DNA of 14,966 nt, from contig MNRQ01000036.1 of the NCBI GenBank assembly GCA_001916035.1, positions 29,890 through 44,855 of the forward strand, read 5' to 3'. The number at the start of each line of letters is the position of its first letter. Positions within the stretch are counted from its first letter, which is position 1. Position numbers and translations under genes: made by a program. This stretch comes from Clostridium sp. 27_14 (GTDB taxonomy: Bacteria > Bacillota > Clostridia > TANB77 > CAG-508). Shown piece after piece: positions 14,565 to 14,966 of the stretch. Under the pieces are notes generated by a model, which saw only the letters and a program-made list of their open reading frames with translations, made no database searches and was not told where the DNA came from.

Positions 14565-14818
14565 AAAAAGAATTTTATATAAAATCTTCAGCAACTTCTA
14601 GTGAAGAAATAGGAAATGATATTCATTATGGTACTTGTGATAAACTAATACAAAATGGAATCTCTTTTACAAAAAGAAAAGCATATTTGACAATTGGCTC
14701 TGTACGAGCATTAGATATAAGAGTTATATTTGAAGATACAGAAATTTTATATGAGGGTGCAGTGGAAGATGCTCCGGAAGAAATCAAAAGATTAAGGTAT
14801 TCTAAAGTTAAAAATTAA
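14552..14818 (+). CDS. Small conserved-looking protein coupled to the sigma fusion
   Basis: An 88-residue soluble protein that I do not recognise. It is acidic at the N-terminal half (SSEEIGNDIHYGTCDK), has one Cys, and shows alternating beta-like segments (KAYLTIGSVRALDIRVIFED, EILYEGAVE) ending in EEIKRLRYSKVKN. Its ATG overlaps the end of the sigma fusion by 13 bases, has no strong ribosome site of its own and is the only in-frame Met, so translation is probably coupled. No signal peptide or membrane segment is visible. It may be a partner or regulator of the sigma factor, or simply an operon member. Confidence 0.6.
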   Translation: MQGLEKEFYIKSSATSSEEIGNDIHYGTCDKLIQNGISFTKRKAYLTIGSVRALDIRVIFEDTEILYEGAVEDAPEEIKRLRYSKVKN

Positions 14819-14839
14819 AAACTTTTTAGGAGAAATTTG

Positions 14840-14966
14840 GTGAATAAAGAAGAAATAATAAAGTATAGTTTAACATTAGAAAATACATATAAGGATTGCC
14901 CTTTTCCTGATGATTTTGAATCTGTAACAATGAAACATTTGAAAAATAAAAAGTGGTTTGCTTTAA
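14840..14966 (+). CDS. MmcQ/YjbR-like protein, 5' end only
   Basis: The first 42 codons of a gene that leaves the window. The start is GTG with AGGAGAA (14828-14834) and a 5-base spacer. The N-terminus (NKEEIIKYSLTLENTYKDCP) followed by a PFPDDFESVTMKHLKNKKWFAL stretch fits the MmcQ/YjbR family of small CyaY-fold proteins, whose function is not well established. A TTG directly before the GTG is a less likely start. Confidence 0.65.
   Translation, partial: MNKEEIIKYSLTLENTYKDCPFPDDFESVTMKHLKNKKWFAL

Noticed and set aside
1..14966. CRISPR arrays, tRNA or rRNA genes, transposase genes
   Set aside because: Looked for on both strands; no regularly spaced repeats, cloverleaf sequences or transposase motifs were seen.

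Overview
The window is very AT-rich DNA from a spore-forming, Gram-positive Bacillota, most likely an uncultured or gut-type member of Clostridia. Support: a dipicolinate synthase subunit B gene (spores), a protein ending in three SLH domains (Gram-positive wall), consensus sigma-A promoters, strong GGAGG-type ribosome binding sites, and a Gram-positive SOS (LexA) box. Most genes prefer A-ending codons (ATA, ACA, GGA, AAA) on the coding strand whichever way they point, so this is codon bias rather than replication skew.

Layout. Bases 1-166 are non-coding and strongly palindromic: an arm of a repeat, a terminator hairpin and a perfect 19-bp inverted repeat. A + strand block follows: dTDP-glucose 4,6-dehydratase (167-1144), a ROK-family sugar kinase (1228-2100), SpoVFB/DpaB (2188-2763) and a CmpB-type membrane protein (2867-3664). 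This block is bounded by two inverted copies of a 29-bp sequence (1-29 and 3795-3823, 28/29 identical). The right copy is part of a hairpin-rich element between the block and a minus-strand tyrosine recombinase (3878-4861). Then come a probable small RNA with its own promoter and terminator (about 5043-5124, +) and a solo MazF/PemK-fold protein (5141-5836, -) whose promoter contains a perfect LexA-box core.

From 6083 everything is on the + strand: a secreted M6 metalloprotease with a probable seven-bladed propeller and three SLH domains (6083-8927, broken by one frameshift), sbcD (8953-10092), sbcC (10157-12854, also broken by one frameshift), an ECF-type sigma factor fused through one membrane segment to a large extracytoplasmic domain that looks serpin-like (12930-14564), a coupled small ORF (14552-14818), and the start of an MmcQ/YjbR-like gene running off the end.

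How it fits together. sbcD/sbcC are the two subunits of one DNA-end nuclease. The SOS-controlled MazF-like gene is a second DNA-damage-related feature, with codon usage suggesting recent acquisition. The most unusual locus is the membrane-tethered sigma factor, which carries an ECF-like -35 motif upstream (possible autoregulation) and an internal ribosome binding site and ATG exactly at the domain junction. Both frameshifts shift the reading frame in the same sense. They may be sequence errors, real mutations or, less likely, recoding.
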